From Clostridia bacterium (GTDB taxonomy: Bacteria; Bacillota; Clostridia; Oscillospirales; Acutalibacteraceae), in NCBI GenBank assembly GCA_017465825.1, contig JAFTVI010000017.1:1-64000 (forward strand): a stretch of DNA of 64,000 nt, in the 5' to 3' direction. Within the stretch, counting starts at the first letter, position 1. Each line of letters starts with the position of its first letter. Made by a program: the position numbers and the translations under genes. The notes beneath the pieces were generated by a model. The model was not told the DNA's origin. It made no database searches and worked only from the letters and a program-made list of their open reading frames with translations. Below, one piece after another: positions 62,607 to 64,000 of this stretch.

Positions 62607-63980
62607 TTAATTGACTGTCTTGTATAATTTCTGCAAAACGTTTGATGCCGCAGTTCCTGCGTAAGTAAGACCGTTTCCGCTGTTTTCGAGTACAGCGACT
62701 ACAGCATACGGAAATTCTTCATCTGCCGAAAAGCCTGCAAACCAGGCGTGAGGTTTTTCGTTATCTCGTTCAGCTGTTCCGGTTTTTCCGCATATTGTCA
62801 GATTGCCGAAGCGGTAATCACCGTAATAATTTGAAACGGTTGACCTGAGCATAGCTTTAAGTGTTGATGCCGTCGTAGAACTGATATTTATTCCCGAATC
62901 AACGGCTTTTGTTCTGTAAACATATTTTCCGTCAGCATTTGTTACTGATGATATAAAATACGGCTCATTGCATACACCGCCGTTTGCAATTGCACACATA
63001 TAGGTAAGAAATGCATAAGGATTCACAAGTGTAGTTGACTGACCCACACCTGACCAGCCGATATCTGTGACACTGCTTTCTGCATTTGCTCCGAATGAGC
63101 CTGCGTATGACCTTATTCTGTCAGATGTTGTGTGTGATTTATCAAGTCCTGCGGCAGAAAAAGCCGCATTCAGTTTTTCCTCGCCCAATTCGACAGCTAT
63201 CATAGCAAATGCCACGTTACAGGACCTGTTTAATGCCTGCTCAAATGATATCGTTCCGTGAGTGTCGTTGCAGACTATTTTGCCGCCGTCGCTTAAAGTG
63301 TAGCTTCCTTCACACTTGAAAGTTCTGGTGTATATGTCGCTTATATTTTCAACAGCTGACATAGCGGTGACAACCTTCAAAACTGAACCCGGTGTATACA
63401 GACCACCGTAAAATCTGTTGATATAAACGCCGTCGTATTTTTCATTTGTGTCAATATCCGATGGCTTGTTGTACATATCGTATGACGGTGAGGTTGCAAT
63501 ACAGACCAATTCGCCTGTTTTGTAGTTGCAAACAGCAATTGTGCCTTTATACGGCTTTAATTGCTCATACGCATAAGCACACAAATCAGCATCAAGTGTA
63601 AGATTAAGAGTGTTTGAGGATTCGCGGTTAATGCCGTATAAAATGCTGTATCCTGAAAGCTCACTGCTGAATGTGTCCTGAATGCCGCCCGAAATGAAGC
63701 CCTTATCATCACCGATAATATGCAACAGTGAAGTCCTTATTGACGAACTTTCATTGTAGATTCGCTCGCCGTCGGATGTTGTTGCCATCACCTTGCCGTT
63801 TACATCAACGATGTCGCCTGCATTAGTAAGAATATTGCTGTCATATATATGTTTGTTTACAGATTTTAAAGCGTATTCGTTTGCATTTGTAAGCATTGAA
63901 AACATCAGCAACGCAACTACGGCAAGAAAAATACAGGCAACAGCAACAAGCAGAAGTATTCGTTTGGTAATGGTTTTCAT
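62607..63980 (-). CDS. Class B penicillin-binding protein (transpeptidase)
   Basis: A 457-residue cell-wall transpeptidase with an N-terminal membrane anchor (about residues 7-31). The catalytic motifs are complete: Ser199-Val-Leu-Lys202 (SxxK, in TPGSVLKVV), Ser253-Cys-Asn255 (SxN) and Lys399-Thr-Gly401 (KTGTAE). It is shorter than FtsI or MrdA and lacks a large dimerisation domain, resembling PbpA-type enzymes that pair with a SEDS glycosyltransferase; such a gene may lie just outside the window. GGAGGG precedes ATG 63980. Heads the operon with the ABC ATPase and permease, suggesting a wall-related role for that transporter. Confidence 0.92.
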   Translation of the reverse strand: MKTITKRILLLVAVACIFLAVVALLMFSMLTNANEYALKSVNKHIYDSNILTNAGDIVDVNGKVMATTSDGERIYNESSSIRTSLLHIIGDDKGFISGGIQDTFSSELSGYSILYGINRESSNTLNLTLDADLCAYAYEQLKPYKGTIAVCNYKTGELVCIATSPSYDMYNKPSDIDTNEKYDGVYINRFYGGLYTPGSVLKVVTAMSAVENISDIYTRTFKCEGSYTLSDGGKIVCNDTHGTISFEQALNRSCNVAFAMIAVELGEEKLNAAFSAAGLDKSHTTSDRIRSYAGSFGANAESSVTDIGWSGVGQSTTLVNPYAFLTYMCAIANGGVCNEPYFISSVTNADGKYVYRTKAVDSGINISSTTASTLKAMLRSTVSNYYGDYRFGNLTICGKTGTAERDNEKPHAWFAGFSADEEFPYAVVAVLENSGNGLTYAGTAASNVLQKLYKTVN

Positions 63981-64000
63981 TTCCGATTACCCTCCAATCT

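Overview
The window looks like a chromosomal segment of a moderately low-G+C, anaerobic, spore-forming member of the Clostridia, most likely a gut Ruminococcaceae/Oscillospiraceae relative. Support: spo0A and spoIIID are both present; there is rubrerythrin/rubredoxin oxygen-defence chemistry and a ferredoxin-thioredoxin-reductase-like protein but no respiratory chain gene; leuA is controlled by a T-box; promoters are consistently TTGNNN-17-TATAAT-like and starts carry strong AAGGAGG-type ribosome binding sites. Gene density is high, and no phage, transposase or CRISPR array is visible.

Layout. 1-1.9 kb: a secreted beta-helix-like protein with three tandem 38-residue repeats. 1.9-13.3 kb: the complete leucine/valine/isoleucine core pathway (leuA-leuC-leuD-leuB, ilvB-ilvN-ilvC-ilvD) behind a T-box leader, ending in a DUF815 ATPase. 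13.3-15.9 kb: an L-fucose/L-arabinose-type isomerase, spoIIID and an araD-type epimerase. 15.9-20.7 kb: dnaE and pfkA. 20.7-23.3 kb: nagB plus a lipoprotein, divergent from spo0A. 23.5-27.3 kb: GH127 arabinofuranosidase, an exported metallophosphoesterase, a HAD phosphatase. 27.4-32.3 kb: a branched-chain amino-acid ABC importer (livJ-H-M-G-F), the uptake counterpart of the biosynthetic operon. 32.3-33.8 kb: a redox operon (FTR-like protein and a flavin reductase-rubredoxin-rubrerythrin fusion) under a Fur/PerR-type palindrome. 33.9-38.2 kb (minus strand): a Cys-rich protein, a Gfo/Idh/MocA dehydrogenase, ProX, and a GPH sugar symporter. 38.4-47 kb: LCP-like and transglutaminase-like envelope proteins, folE, lipoproteins, uvrB-uvrA. 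47-52.8 kb: pyrimidine operon pyrC-K-D-F-E-B-I. 52.8-55.4 kb: two membrane/cell-wall glycosyltransferases. 55.5 kb: tRNA-Arg(ACG). 55.8-58 kb: pyridoxal-type kinase, trmL, DegV. 58.1 kb: a 32-codon amphipathic peptide gene with its own promoter and terminator. 58.3-64 kb (minus): PBP transpeptidase, ABC ATPase, and a very large FtsX-type permease.

The most noteworthy non-textbook signals are: (i) the isolated amphipathic micro-peptide gene at 58125-58223, whose helix pattern resembles the C-terminal tails of two exported proteins in the same window; (ii) two places (upstream of spoIIID and upstream of the Cys-rich protein) where an intrinsic terminator for the preceding gene has its 3' arm double as the Shine-Dalgarno of the next gene while a sporulation-type promoter lies over the 5' arm; (iii) the Hrb-rubrerythrin fusion that keeps a perfect internal Shine-Dalgarno and ATG; (iv) a Spo0A with an altered receiver acidic pocket. 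All functional statements rest on reading the sequence and on recall of protein families; no database search was run.
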